From: CABZJG01 sp902512685
Lineage (GTDB): Bacteria > Pseudomonadota > Alphaproteobacteria > Rhodobacterales > Rhodobacteraceae
Direction of reading: 5' to 3'
Assembly (NCBI GenBank): GCA_051201605.1
Contig: CP179201.1
Location: 682,001 to 746,000 of the forward strand
DNA: 64,000 nucleotides
Part shown: piece by piece, positions 46,309 through 55,256 of the stretch
How the letters are laid out: each line of letters opens with the position of its first letter
Numbering within the stretch: position 1 is the first letter of the stretch
Position numbers and translations under genes: made by a program
The notes under the pieces: model-generated
The model's database searches: none
Told to the model about the DNA's origin: nothing
The model's input: the letters and a program-made list of their open reading frames with translations, nothing else

Positions 46309-46340
46309 TTCTATAGGCTAACATATTTATGTAGACCCAC

Positions 46341-47129
46341 CTAGACCTCTAAAGTCCAATGGTAATGGGCATAAAATGGATGGAACCAGCCAAGTTCCTG
46401 TAGGGCTGTAAAAATAGCTTCATCAATGTAAAGACGCATACCTTTATAATTAAACACGTCGAGGCGATAATCCTCAGAATACTTTACATCAATTGTAATT
46501 TTGCACTTAATTTTATAGCCTTTTTCTGTCTTTTCGTAATCCAGAAATAAGCCACCTCCAGCTACTGCCAAAGACACCCTATAATCAAACATACTGTAGG
46601 TGTTGTAGCCCTCGCCCCACCTTAATGGGATACGCTCTGAGCGCATTGGTGCTGTGCCTGACCTGACTTTAGAAGTGTAGTTTTCAATAATGTTTGAAAT
46701 ATGAACCGACTGCATTGCAAAGTCTGATTTGAACGTTCGGTCTTTTCCACTTGGGTCCATGAGCAATAAAGTCTCATTTGAGACTTCTGGCGCAATTATA
46801 GCGTAGCCAACCAAAGCCATAGATATGTTGCCAAGGTAAATGCTTACTCGTTGTGGATACGTGAGTGCTTCTGCCCCCTGTGACCGTATTACACCGCCCA
46901 AGTAATCCATACGGTTGCTGATTGTATTGAAGGAAACAGGCAGTGAAAGTATTGCAAGCAGGAGGGAAGCTATCCAAAGTTTCCTAAAGTTTGTCCAAAT
47001 AAATACTGTTACTGCGGACAAAAATATTCCCAACCACCAGACCCCCCAGAGAAGGCTTGTCGTAATAAAGATTGCAAAGACTGCTGTTGTTAAAATTTTT
47101 AATAAGATTATGGAATTTTTGAGCAGCAA
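46341..47129 (-). CDS. Hypothetical membrane protein (about 3-4 N-terminal TM segments)
   Basis: The 262-aa protein opens with hydrophobic stretches (ILTTAVFAIFITTSLLWGVW, WLGIFLSAVTVFIWT, LWIASLLLAILSLPVSF). A weaker one (NISMALVGYAIIAPEV) and a soluble C-terminal domain with GGGLFLDYEKTEKGYKIKCK follow. There are no recognised catalytic motifs. It is co-oriented with the two extensin-family genes, suggesting an envelope function. Confidence 0.55.
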   Translation of the reverse strand: MLLKNSIILLKILTTAVFAIFITTSLLWGVWWLGIFLSAVTVFIWTNFRKLWIASLLLAILSLPVSFNTISNRMDYLGGVIRSQGAEALTYPQRVSIYLGNISMALVGYAIIAPEVSNETLLLMDPSGKDRTFKSDFAMQSVHISNIIENYTSKVRSGTAPMRSERIPLRWGEGYNTYSMFDYRVSLAVAGGGLFLDYEKTEKGYKIKCKITIDVKYSEDYRLDVFNYKGMRLYIDEAIFTALQELGWFHPFYAHYHWTLEV

Positions 47130-47148
47130 ACAGGCACCTCACTTAATG

Positions 47149-47811
47149 TCAGAAGAATGTCTTTAATCTTCTGTATTGCATCCTCAAAAATGTATACCAC
47201 TCTGGATCACATGAGGAATACCTTGGCCCATGATCTAGATGAAAGTGATCGTAGTGTGCCTTATTGTAATCTGGTGTAAGCACATTGGCAAAATAATCAC
47301 ATGCTACAGTGGCGGCCTCTCGCAAGTATGCGCCCTTAGTGTTGTCTTTGAACCAGTCCTCTTTGAGAGAAGCACCATTAATTGCAGAAATATCTACTGC
47401 AGTGCCAAAACTATGCTGGCTCCATATGTCAGTTCCACTTATCTTACGGCAGTTATAGCTACCCATATGTTGAACCTCATTAGCCTTTATTTCCTCAAGC
47501 CAATCTGCAAGGTTCAAAGCGGTGTTACAGTTTAACGTGACTGCACCAGACATGCTGGTATTTGGTAATTTTTTGATTTCTACAGCATCCAAGATAGGAC
47601 ATTTGTCTGTTCCCGCTTTTCCTAGTTTCATGAACTTAATGTTGCGTTCTAGTAATGCTTCAAAACAAGCCTCTCCTCTAAGGGATTGGGTCGAGGTTAA
47701 TAATCTTTTCTGCACTGTATCTACGATTTGATACCGGTCATTGAAAATTGCTAAGGCAAGCCCCCCTGCAATTACAATTGTGAACAATATGAATACAGAT
47801 ATGCGTAACAT
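47149..47811 (-). CDS. Extensin-family protein
   Basis: The 220-aa protein has an N-terminal TM anchor (ISVFILFTIVIAGGLALAIF) and the full extensin-like domain: LNCNTALNLADWLEEI, HMGSYNCRKISG, SQHSFGTAVDISAINGA and HYDHFHLDHGP. It is a clear paralogue of 45260-45856, which has kept the domain but not an obvious start. It is probably a periplasmic, membrane-anchored wall-modifying protein. Confidence 0.85.
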   Translation of the reverse strand: MLRISVFILFTIVIAGGLALAIFNDRYQIVDTVQKRLLTSTQSLRGEACFEALLERNIKFMKLGKAGTDKCPILDAVEIKKLPNTSMSGAVTLNCNTALNLADWLEEIKANEVQHMGSYNCRKISGTDIWSQHSFGTAVDISAINGASLKEDWFKDNTKGAYLREAATVACDYFANVLTPDYNKAHYDHFHLDHGPRYSSCDPEWYTFLRMQYRRLKTFF

Positions 47812-47949
47812 CCAAACAGTAAATTCTTATCTATCCAAAAATGCAAATTGTTAGAGGTGGCTTGAGAAACCATAGATTATCATAGTCGATGAATTTAGTT
47901 GGATAATGTTGGTTGCCCATGTTTATATCTAATTGACTGGACGCCTGGA

Positions 47950-48153
47950 AATTTCCCCTGCAATAGTTCAATAATTTCCCTGATACTCAAAAATTATTCC
48001 CTGTTTAATTCTCTTAGAATTATTGAAAGGACCAATAAACATTGGGTGTTTGAGTGTTTTTCCAATTAATCGAATGCTAAAATCCCTGTTTATTTCCCTG
48101 TTAACAGGGAAATTTTACCGGAGCAGGGAGCTTTCCGTACTTAGCGCAGCGCC
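47950..48153. repeat. About 205-bp interspersed repeat, copy B (partner 36901-37105)
   Basis: It has the same layout as copy A: TTCCCTG/TCCCTG units about 22 bp apart, the perfect 22-bp palindrome at 48092-48113, and the CTTTCCGTACTTAGC end. The rest of the 47812-48293 gap shows no gene. Confidence 0.75.
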
Positions 48154-48293
48154 ATTTTCACCCAGTTTTTTGAATAAATTCAATGATACCAGTGGGTTGG
48201 ACCATTTATCTGGACCGCTTTTGGGACCACTTCGATATTTTTGATTCCTACTTAAATTCTGTATTTAATAAATATTTTTCTAATTTATAGGTC

Positions 48294-49232
48294 TCACACG
48301 ATTAGCAAAATACCGGCACCGATCAATGAAACTCCTAAAACTTTATCAAGCCAACTTAGCTGAGGTAAGAGTTTTTCAATCGCTACATATAGCGCTATTC
48401 CAACGATCCAATACAGGTTCATCACACCACCCACAAATAGCAAAGCCATTAGCGCCCAGCAGCAACCCAAGCAAAATGCTCCATGGTGAACACCCATTAT
48501 AAGAGCGCCAAACTCACCTTTTCTATTATTTTCAGCTAAAAATTCCGTAGGACTGCGGCATTTGTCTAAGCATACGTTTTTGAATGTAGTAAATTGATAA
48601 ATGCCAGCCATAACCAAAAGAGCCCCAGACAAATACGTAGATGTGCTTTGCATCATCATCGGACTTGCAAGGCTATTGGCTTCCAGTTTTGCCTGCATTA
48701 GGCAAGCTGCTACACTAAAAAATGCCCAAGCACCCAAATAACCAAGTAGGAACAAATATGTTTGAGGCAAAGCTCTTTGTGCTTCGGACCCGAGTTTTTT
48801 CAAAGAATGAAACAATAAAAGAGTGGGCGCCGCGCTTGGGACCATCATAGCGATCATCATAAGCCACCACATCACGAACATTAGAATTGTGGTGCTAAAT
48901 GACCAACTCGACTGCATTTCCATGCCTGATTGATCACCCATCTGCATCATGCTTTGGTTTTGCCCCATATCTTTTGGAACATTACCACCAGCAGACATGT
49001 CTTCGGACGGCATTGACATGCCGATCTTGCCATCCATATCAATGTTCATACTCGTACCCGCATCTGGCATGCTAAAGATGCCAGACATACGAGTCATATC
49101 CAATGCGTTCATGTTCATTCCAATCCCGAGGAATGTATAAATCCCCGAAAGAACGACGACCAATAATAGAGATATGGAGACCACCCAATTTTGTCTGGAG
49201 AGCAAAACGGGTAGGAATGGCTTTTGTTCCAT
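48294..49232 (-). CDS. DUF2182 membrane protein
   Basis: The 312-aa protein has about seven hydrophobic segments and the DUF2182 hallmark MWWLMMIAMMVPSAAPTLLL, with LFHSL following. A methionine-rich periplasmic loop precedes it (about residues 40-105, many M, for example MGMSMPSEDMSAG and MQMGDQSGMEMQ), which could bind copper. CLGCCWALMALLF lies near the C-terminus. It forms a pair with the DUF1326 gene behind it. The family is often called a predicted metal-binding membrane protein; no transport activity is proven. Confidence 0.85.
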   Translation of the reverse strand: MEQKPFLPVLLSRQNWVVSISLLLVVVLSGIYTFLGIGMNMNALDMTRMSGIFSMPDAGTSMNIDMDGKIGMSMPSEDMSAGGNVPKDMGQNQSMMQMGDQSGMEMQSSWSFSTTILMFVMWWLMMIAMMVPSAAPTLLLFHSLKKLGSEAQRALPQTYLFLLGYLGAWAFFSVAACLMQAKLEANSLASPMMMQSTSTYLSGALLVMAGIYQFTTFKNVCLDKCRSPTEFLAENNRKGEFGALIMGVHHGAFCLGCCWALMALLFVGGVMNLYWIVGIALYVAIEKLLPQLSWLDKVLGVSLIGAGILLIV

Positions 49233-49259
49233 AATGCTTATCCTCGCTCGAAAGCGATA

Positions 49260-49901
49260 TTATGCAGCTTCAATTATTCCTGTATTACCAAGATGCATCT
49301 CGGCGAATTGTCCGTAAGTGCCTTTATTATTGTCTAGCTGAATACCACCACCCATAGTCGTCGTGGTCCCGCTACCCATCTCGGCAATGCGGTATTCAAA
49401 TCCATGTGGAATATCTATTCGCACACGATGTTCGGCACCAGTAACTGGATTTTTGATGGGTTCACCAAGGACTTCATACACGCCATCAACCTGAATGCGG
49501 CCCGTTCTTGCCTCAATATCAATTTCCATATCGAGTTTTTTATACAAAGTGTCGTGTTTATTTGGTGACATCGCTGAATAAATCCAGAACATTGTTGCCA
49601 TTTCTTCTGTGTCACCGCCACTCATGATGGTTTGAAGTGCTTCGCGTTGCTCATCTGTCGCGCGCTCATCAATCACTAATTGCTGTTCTCCATTACCCTC
49701 ATGTACAGGACCAGGAAACTTCACCGTAAACCCAGCCATCAAACCATCAAGCCGCACATCACCGTGAAATCCTTTGTCAATTATATATCCAACAGCTGCT
49801 TCACATGTACCATATGTTGGCAATGCATTGAATTGACACGGGCAACCAAATGCACAGTTACAGTTTCCAAAGCTACGGCCATGTAATTCCCAAGGTGTCA
49901 T
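49260..49901 (-). CDS. DUF1326 protein
   Basis: The ATG at 49901 is preferred because GGAGG stands five bases upstream; an in-frame start at 49946 adds a spurious leader. The 213-aa product begins TPWELHGRSFGNCNCAFGCP with the conserved C-N-C...C-P-C cluster of DUF1326. It is probably cytoplasmic and metal-linked. It precedes the DUF2182 gene on the same strand (28-bp gap), the usual DUF1326-DUF2182 pairing. Confidence 0.87.
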   Translation of the reverse strand: MTPWELHGRSFGNCNCAFGCPCQFNALPTYGTCEAAVGYIIDKGFHGDVRLDGLMAGFTVKFPGPVHEGNGEQQLVIDERATDEQREALQTIMSGGDTEEMATMFWIYSAMSPNKHDTLYKKLDMEIDIEARTGRIQVDGVYEVLGEPIKNPVTGAEHRVRIDIPHGFEYRIAEMGSGTTTTMGGGIQLDNNKGTYGQFAEMHLGNTGIIEAA

Positions 49902-49993
49902 TGTTGCCTCCAAATGTTGAAAGTTTTGGCTATTTAAGTTTAGCATGTGAATTTTATCATAACAGTCGCATCATACGCGTTAGTGAAAGAAAT

Positions 49994-50027
49994 GTATACC
50001 CTATTTGACTTTAGCCAAATAGTATAC
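49994..50027. promoter_or_regulatory. Inverted repeat in the integrase/DUF1326 divergent region
   Basis: GTATAC-C-CTATTTG (49994-50007) is complementary to CAAATAG-TATAC (50016-50027) around an eight-base centre. It lies about 80 bp before the integrase ATG and in the divergent promoter region, so it is probably an operator. Confidence 0.45.
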
Positions 50028-50109
50028 TCGGTCAGTTTTTGCTGCAAAGTGTCACGATTAGACTGCCGGGCGACTTGAAACTCGCCAGACTAGGAGTGAC
50101 AATTACAGC

Positions 50110-51408
50110 ATGGATCCCAAGATGCCAAAACTCCCCGCCTATGTCTTTAGACGCCAGAACGGCTCGTATCGCTATAAAAGAAACGTTCCTAAAAAGCTCA
50201 GACACCTGATTGGAAAGGATACACTCTATCGGCAACTGGGGGAGAGCTACTCAGAGGCGATGAACGCCCTTCCCAAAGTACACTTGGAAATAGAGCAGCT
50301 GTTTGCAGCAGAAGAGACGATGCCTGCCAATGAACGAGCCCTGGCCTTCATCAGAGCAGCGCTGGGCGAGGAGGTGGCAGAACTGGTCAGCGCGGGGCAG
50401 GTGGTTGAGTATAGCCATGAAGACTATGCGCTGAATGAGCTGGCCCAAACGATTGCCGGCAAACTGCCACAGGAGGTGGTGAGGCAAGTCTACAACGGCA
50501 AGCTACAGTCGCCGCCCATGACACTGGATACAGCCTTAAGTGACTATGCAGCCTATAAAGCTGGGGAAGGGGTGAGAGATAAAGATGCTGCCCTGCGTAT
50601 CAAGAAGCTGCGCAAAGACCTTAAAAGCAGCCTGGGAGAGCACAAGCTGGAAAAGGGTAGCCTGGCAGAGATTACCAGAGCAGATGCCAATGCCTTTCGG
50701 GACCACTTACTGGAGCGGATGAAGCCCAACTCGGTGTTGAGGAATGTGGCCGTTGTAAAGGCAGCCGTGAACTACGTGATAACAGAGCATAGCCTTACCA
50801 TTCCAAATGTATTCAACGGGCTTAAGATAAAAGGGGCAGGGGCCAGCGTCGAGGATAGGCATCCACTGACGGACGAGCATATAGCCATAGCAACGCCCTG
50901 CTACCAAGACGACCCGCTTGCCTGGGCGCTGTTCATCACCTTGATAGATACAGGTGCAAGGCTGTTGGAAATCGTAGGGCTAGAAGTCCAAGACGTGGAC
51001 CTGCAGGAGCGCTCAGTAACCATACGCCCCAACAACATTAGAGGTCTCAAGACCAAGGGGTCACATAGAACACTCCCACTGAGCCACAGAGCAGCAGAGA
51101 CACTGCAGGAGCACAGGAAAGGCAAGGAGGATGGGGAGGCTATATTCCCCAAGTACGCTCGCCCTCGTGGCAATGATGCTGCCTCTGCTATGCTCATGAA
51201 GCGCTTACGTAGGGCCATCACGGACAAGAAACTGACGATGCACTCCCTAAGACATCGCATGAAGGACAAGCTCAGGAACACAGGCTGCCCTGAGGCGGTA
51301 TCGATGGCCATCCTAGGGCATGGGGCCAACACGGTGGCAGCCAACTACGGCTCGGGCTATGCCCTGGGGGTCATGCGGGAGCACATGGAAAAGGTGTGGG
51401 GGCTTTGA
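50110..51408 (+). CDS. Tyrosine-type site-specific integrase
   Basis: The 432-aa recombinase has an N-terminal DUF6538-like part (YVFRRQNGSYRYKRNVPKKL), a SAM-like core-binding domain (about 140-235) and a phage-integrase catalytic domain. Visible catalytic residues are Arg in DTGARLLEIVGLE, His-x-x-Arg in MHSLRHRMKDKL, His in AILGHGA and Tyr in VAANYGSGYA. Length is normal and no defect is visible. It should integrate or excise an element, but a matching att pair was not found nearby. Confidence 0.92.
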   Translation: MDPKMPKLPAYVFRRQNGSYRYKRNVPKKLRHLIGKDTLYRQLGESYSEAMNALPKVHLEIEQLFAAEETMPANERALAFIRAALGEEVAELVSAGQVVEYSHEDYALNELAQTIAGKLPQEVVRQVYNGKLQSPPMTLDTALSDYAAYKAGEGVRDKDAALRIKKLRKDLKSSLGEHKLEKGSLAEITRADANAFRDHLLERMKPNSVLRNVAVVKAAVNYVITEHSLTIPNVFNGLKIKGAGASVEDRHPLTDEHIAIATPCYQDDPLAWALFITLIDTGARLLEIVGLEVQDVDLQERSVTIRPNNIRGLKTKGSHRTLPLSHRAAETLQEHRKGKEDGEAIFPKYARPRGNDAASAMLMKRLRRAITDKKLTMHSLRHRMKDKLRNTGCPEAVSMAILGHGANTVAANYGSGYALGVMREHMEKVWGL

Positions 51409-51415
51409 ATATTTT

Positions 51416-51980
51416 TTGGATATAAAAAATCAAACACAAGCCAGAGCCTTCAATCCCTTCTTGAAAGCTAAGAGCGATAAGCTGAAGAAACTTATCGAAG
51501 AAGTGCAAACACAAATCGAAGGATATGAGGCCCACTACCAAACTCGGCAAAGGGCTCGCAGAACAGCCGATCAGCAGACCCATGAGCGGATGATTGAGGC
51601 AATTGTGTGTGACCTGTGCTTGGTACACCTCGATCCTCAGTATGATGCAGTACACCTGCCACTCAGTAACAAGGTCCTACGAAAAGCCAGCAGGTACAAA
51701 AGCCCAGTGCTTGGAAAAACTCTGCCAGACCTGCTGAGGATCATGACAGCTCCAGAAATGGACTTTGTGGTGCTTACCAAAGGACATAAAAACTTCCGTA
51801 TCATCGATCAGGATCTGAATGTGGTTCCAACAGAGGGCGTGCAGTCCACTTTGGCACCAGGACCAAAGCTGCTCTCTAGGTTAGACCGCTTCGCAATCAC
51901 CCAAGACGACATTGCCTGGTCAGATGAACACGAACCTATCGTGCTGCGGTCAGTAAAGACGCCAGGCCAAGAGGTGGCAG
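51416..51980 (+). CDS. Unknown protein, C-terminus cut off by IS3-family insertion
   Basis: Immediately after the integrase an open frame runs into the IS element at 51981. Native sequence includes NQTQARAFNPFLKAKSDKLK, EGYEAHYQTRQRARRTADQQ and LSRLDRFAITQDDIAWSDEH. A TTG at 51416 is the first start after the integrase stop; earlier in-frame ATGs overlap the integrase. The N-terminal half is charged and coiled-coil-like. The family is unknown, and the missing C-terminus is not found beyond the IS. Confidence 0.5.
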
Positions 51981-52043
51981 TGGACCTGTCGCGGAATTGT
52001 GCCGCTCCTTTAACCGCATATTATGCACTAAAGGAGAATACAC

Positions 52044-52319
52044 ATGGGAAACAAACCAACAGCAGAATTTAGACAGGAAGTTGTGCGCGTAGCATTAACA
52101 AGTGGGCTTAGCCGTAAGCAGGTCGCATCGGACTTTGGGATTGGTTTTTCGACACTGAGCCGCTGGATCAAAGAAGAGCGCGATACAGTTTCTACGCCTG
52201 AGCCACAAATTGATTTGATTCACGAAAACGAACGGCTGCGAAAAGAAGTCCGCATGCTTCGTGAGGAGAGGGAAATATTAAAAAAGGCAACACAGTTCTT
52301 CGCGAAGCAAAAACCGTGA
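52044..52319 (+). CDS. IS3-family transposase OrfA
   Basis: The 91-aa protein has a helix-turn-helix (FRQEVVRVALTSGLSRKQVA, SDFGIGFSTLSRWIKEER) and a C-terminal leucine-rich helix (ERLRKEVRMLREEREILKKA). Its stop overlaps the OrfB start (GTGA). Confidence 0.92.
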   Translation: MGNKPTAEFRQEVVRVALTSGLSRKQVASDFGIGFSTLSRWIKEERDTVSTPEPQIDLIHENERLRKEVRMLREEREILKKATQFFAKQKP

Positions 52320-53173
52320 GGTTTAAGTTTATCGAAGAACACCGTGGCACGCTTCCAATCAATCGTCTGTGTCATATTATGAATGTCAGTGCACGTGGTT
52401 ACCGCGCCTATCGCACACGACCAATCAACCAAAGTCAGAGAACGGATATGGTTTTATTGGCTCATATTCGGGATCAATTCGCCCTAAGTCACAATAGTTA
52501 TGGGCGCGTCAGAATGACCGAAGAGCTGAAAGAGTTAGGTCTGCAGGTCGGCCACCGCCGTGTAGGAAGATTGATGCGCCAGAACGCCATATCCGTTATC
52601 AGAACCCGTAAACATAAGGTCACAACGGATAGTAATCACAAGTTTAATATTGCGCCAAATCTGCTGGATCGTGATTTTACTACCGATAAGCCTAATCAAA
52701 AATGGGTGGTTGATATTAGCTATATATGGACACGTGAAGGATGGCTATACTTGGCTGCTGTACTTGATTTACATTCAAGGCGCATCATCGGTTGGTCGGT
52801 CAGTAATCGGATGAAGAAGGATCTGGCAATACGTGCGTTAGACATGGCGGTTGCTTTGCGGCGTCCTCCTAAGGATTGCATACATCACAGTGATCGTGGA
52901 AGCCAATATTGCTCACATGAATACCAGGCTCGGCTTCGCAAACACGGATTTAAAATATCAATGTCAGGAAAGGGTAATTGCTATGACAATGCAGCAATGG
53001 AAACATTCTTCAAAACTATCAAGGCTGAACTGATATGGCGAAATACTTGGCACACACGCCGTGCTGCTGAACTGGCTATCTTCAAATATATCAATGGCTT
53101 TTATAACCCACGCCGCAGACATTCTGCATTAGGCTGGAAAAGCCCCTTGGCTTTCGAACGGATAGCCGCTTAA
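52316..53173 (+). CDS. IS3-family transposase OrfB
   Basis: The 285-aa DDE transposase has WVVDISYIWTREGWLYLAAV (Asp), CIHHSDRGSQYCS (Asp) and NAAMETFFKTIKAEL (Glu), and ends with the FYNPRRRHSALGWKSP block. It starts at GTG 52316 and appears intact. Confidence 0.93.
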   Translation: MRFKFIEEHRGTLPINRLCHIMNVSARGYRAYRTRPINQSQRTDMVLLAHIRDQFALSHNSYGRVRMTEELKELGLQVGHRRVGRLMRQNAISVIRTRKHKVTTDSNHKFNIAPNLLDRDFTTDKPNQKWVVDISYIWTREGWLYLAAVLDLHSRRIIGWSVSNRMKKDLAIRALDMAVALRRPPKDCIHHSDRGSQYCSHEYQARLRKHGFKISMSGKGNCYDNAAMETFFKTIKAELIWRNTWHTRRAAELAIFKYINGFYNPRRRHSALGWKSPLAFERIAA

Positions 53174-53211
53174 GTGAGAACTCGGAGCGGCACTAAAGCG
53201 GGACAGGTCCA

Positions 53212-53396
53212 ATCTTACGGTACCCATACCGCCCATACATCTTTGCAAGTCTGATTATGTCATGCCTGAGCGCATCTTCATCCCGGTCTTTGCTCTGATA
53301 CGTCATTGTCGAGCGTGCAACGCCTAACACGTTACATGTACGCCGTTCAGATGTGCTTAGCTTTTGACGAACATGAATAACGGTTTGGCGCTTCAA
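53212..53396 (-). pseudogene. Truncated IS3-family OrfB
   Basis: Only about 60 codons remain: KRQTVIHVRQKLSTSERRTC, NVLGVARSTMTYQSKD and RLAKMYGRYGYRKI, where the DDE core would follow. The frame is offset from orfA, as expected for -1 frameshift expression. The following residues belong to the inserted IS. Confidence 0.75.
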
Positions 53397-53404
53397 CTCT
53401 GCGC

Positions 53405-53692
53405 TCAGGCCCGGGGCTTTAGATAATCAAGGCTTTCTTTGAGGATCAGCTTATCCAGCTCAAGCTCTGCCAAAATCTTCTTGAGCCGCTGGTTCTCTTT
53501 TTCCAATGCCTTGAACTCAGATAACTTCGCACGCCCCATGCCGCCATAACGCTTACGCCATCCATAATAGGTCTTGTCAGAAATACCCGTAGTGCGGCAG
53601 GCACTCACAACATCCATACCTCCATGAAGATGAACGTCAATCTCACGCAGTAATCTCAGAATGTCTTCTTCATTGTATCTCTTTCGTGCCAT
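53405..53692 (-). CDS. IS3-family transposase OrfA of the truncated element
   Basis: The 95-aa protein has RKRYNEEDILRLLREIDVHL, the helix-turn-helix GISDKTYYGWRKRYGGM and a zipper helix (KALEKENQRLKKILAELELD). It has a ribosome site (AAGGAGG) upstream. It is intact itself but has no complete OrfB partner. Confidence 0.88.
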   Translation of the reverse strand: MARKRYNEEDILRLLREIDVHLHGGMDVVSACRTTGISDKTYYGWRKRYGGMGRAKLSEFKALEKENQRLKKILAELELDKLILKESLDYLKPRA

Positions 53693-53754
53693 TCCAATTC
53701 CTCCTTAAGAGAGTTTTAACAAAATTCGTGGCACTAATTTAGGGGGGAAGGACA

Positions 53755-53930
53755 CTTATCTCTATGAGATTGTCGTCCAGATCGTATAAATACAGGGATA
53801 TGATGGACCTAAACGCGCGGCGCCTTTCCATCGGCCCTTCTTCTATGCGGAGACCTCTCTCTTTTGTCGTCATTCTACACCCATAATGCTCAGTTTTACC
53901 AGCTGACAAATATTTGCAACTCGGGTTCAT
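53755..53930 (-). pseudogene. C-terminal fragment of a VOC (glyoxalase-like) protein
   Basis: The minus strand reads RIEEGPMERRRAFRSIISLY, then LYDLDDNLIEIS, the usual end of VOC-superfamily domains (a GP..R.GA.G.I.S.Y..DPD.NLIE pattern with the metal-binding Glu). The N-terminal half is absent and the end runs into the IS. It is a gene remnant. Confidence 0.6.
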
Positions 53931-54053
53931 CTAATATTGTTGGGTGGCCCATAGATTTTGCCGATAGATTGGAAGTTGAATTCGCAGCGTCCCAACGGCA
54001 CCTCCCAGATTCATCCTCAACATCTCCAAGAAAGATGCTCTGAGAAGAGTAAC

Positions 54054-54202
54054 TCAGGATTTCTTGCCGCCTGCCTCGGCTTTGATCAACATGTCAATCA
54101 GAGTAAGGGCTGATCTGGGCAAACTCTTCCGGTTTCTGGCCAGTACTGATCGATCCCTCAAAGCCCAGTCGTCCTCCAGTCTCAGTAACTTTATTTTCAT
54201 AG
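54054..54202 (-). pseudogene. Possible C-terminal fragment of a regulator
   Basis: An open stretch on the minus strand ends DDWALRDRSVLARNRKSLPR, SALTLIDMLIKAEAGGKKS, TGA. It has the flavour of a LysR C-terminus but is too short to assign. No start is available. Confidence 0.25.
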
Positions 54203-54260
54203 TCTGCGAACACGGCGCGCAAAAGCGCACAGGATCAAAGGGTCAAGCCAAAAGAATGAC

Positions 54261-55256
54261 TTAAGCGTTTTGTAACAACTCTTCCCAGCGATGACAGGCT
54301 ACATTATGCTCTGCTGCGCTGTTTTGCAAACGCGGCTCTTCTACTTTGCAGCGATCAATCACATGCGGGCATCTTGTGTGAAATTTACAGCCCGAAGGTT
54401 GCTTCATCGGCGAAGGAATTTCGCCTTCAAGCTTTTGCGCCCTACCGCGATCATCCGGGTCAAGCGATGGAATGGCCGAAAACAGCGCCTTTGTATAGGG
54501 ATGCCGGGGCGCGGCAAAAAGCTGGCGCGTGGGGGCGGTTTCCACAAGGCGGCCCAAATACATCACCGCAACGTGATCACATGTATGTGCAACCACGGAC
54601 AGGTCGTGACTGATAAACATAAAAGTAATGCCAAGATCACGCTGAAGCTCTTTCAGAAGGTTCAAAACATCTGCCTGGATCGAAACGTCAAGCGCCGCCA
54701 CGCTTTCATCGGCAACAACAAGTTTGGGGCCCGACACCAACGCCCGGGCAATTGAGATCCGCTGTCTCTGACCACCCGAAAACGCATGTGGAAAGCGCCT
54801 CAGATGTTCAAGGTTAAGCCTGCATTTGGCCGCGGTTTCACGCACGCGTTCATCGGTTTCCTGCCGATTGCGCGTCAGACCCATCACTTCCAGCGGTTCT
54901 GCGATGATATCGCGTACCGTCATTCGCGGAGATAACGCGGCATAAGGATCTTGAAAAATCAATTGGGCGCGCTTGCGATAATCCTTAAGATCGGCTTTGC
55001 CAATCGTTTCAAGATCATAGGCCACTTCGCCATCTGCATAATGCGCCGATCCACCCGTGATCGGCACCGCCTTTAAGAGCGCACGCCCAAGCGTGGTTTT
55101 CCCCGAGCCAGATTCACCCACCAATCCAAAAAAACTGCCCTTATCGATATGAAGCGTTACGTCATCAACTGCCTTCAAAACAAATTTATCAAACAACCCT
55201 TTGCCAATGGGAAACCCCACAGAAAGATTTTCGGCCCGAATCAATGGTCCGTGCAT
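54261..55256 (-). CDS. Peptide-type ABC importer ATP-binding subunit (OppF/DppF-like)
   Basis: The 331-aa ATPase has Walker A GESGSGKTTLG, signature FSGGQRQRISIA, Walker B LVVADESVAALD and the C-terminal oligo_HPY region (HPYTKALFSAIP, then GCKFHTRCPHV with cysteines). It energises uptake of oligopeptides or similar solutes in a heterodimer with the gene at 55241. It is the last gene of the five-gene operon and overlaps the upstream ATPase by 16 bp. It is complete. Confidence 0.93.
   Translation of the reverse strand: MHGPLIRAENLSVGFPIGKGLFDKFVLKAVDDVTLHIDKGSFFGLVGESGSGKTTLGRALLKAVPITGGSAHYADGEVAYDLETIGKADLKDYRKRAQLIFQDPYAALSPRMTVRDIIAEPLEVMGLTRNRQETDERVRETAAKCRLNLEHLRRFPHAFSGGQRQRISIARALVSGPKLVVADESVAALDVSIQADVLNLLKELQRDLGITFMFISHDLSVVAHTCDHVAVMYLGRLVETAPTRQLFAAPRHPYTKALFSAIPSLDPDDRGRAQKLEGEIPSPMKQPSGCKFHTRCPHVIDRCKVEEPRLQNSAAEHNVACHRWEELLQNA

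Larger units (their letters stand above)
51981..53211 (+). mobile_element. Complete IS3-family element (about 1231 bp)
   Basis: The ends TGGACCTGTCGCGG (51981) and the complement of 53184-53211 (TGGACCTGTCCCGC...TGCCGCTCC) are matching inverted repeats. OrfA and OrfB lie between. It sits inside orfB of another IS3-type element. Flanking trinucleotides differ (CAG, ATC), so adjacent DNA has been deleted or exchanged. Confidence 0.88.
53212..53754 (-). mobile_element. IS3-family element truncated by another IS
   Basis: The right end TGTCCTTCCCCCC (complement of 53742-53754), a full orfA and the first third of orfB remain. The rest of the element beyond 53212 has been replaced by the IS at 51981-53211. 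It is the parent type of the relics at 1500-1650 and 21297-21338. Confidence 0.8.

Noticed and set aside
51320..51415. Upstream extension of the integrase-downstream gene
   Set aside because: This part lies in the integrase coding sequence in another frame and looks non-native.
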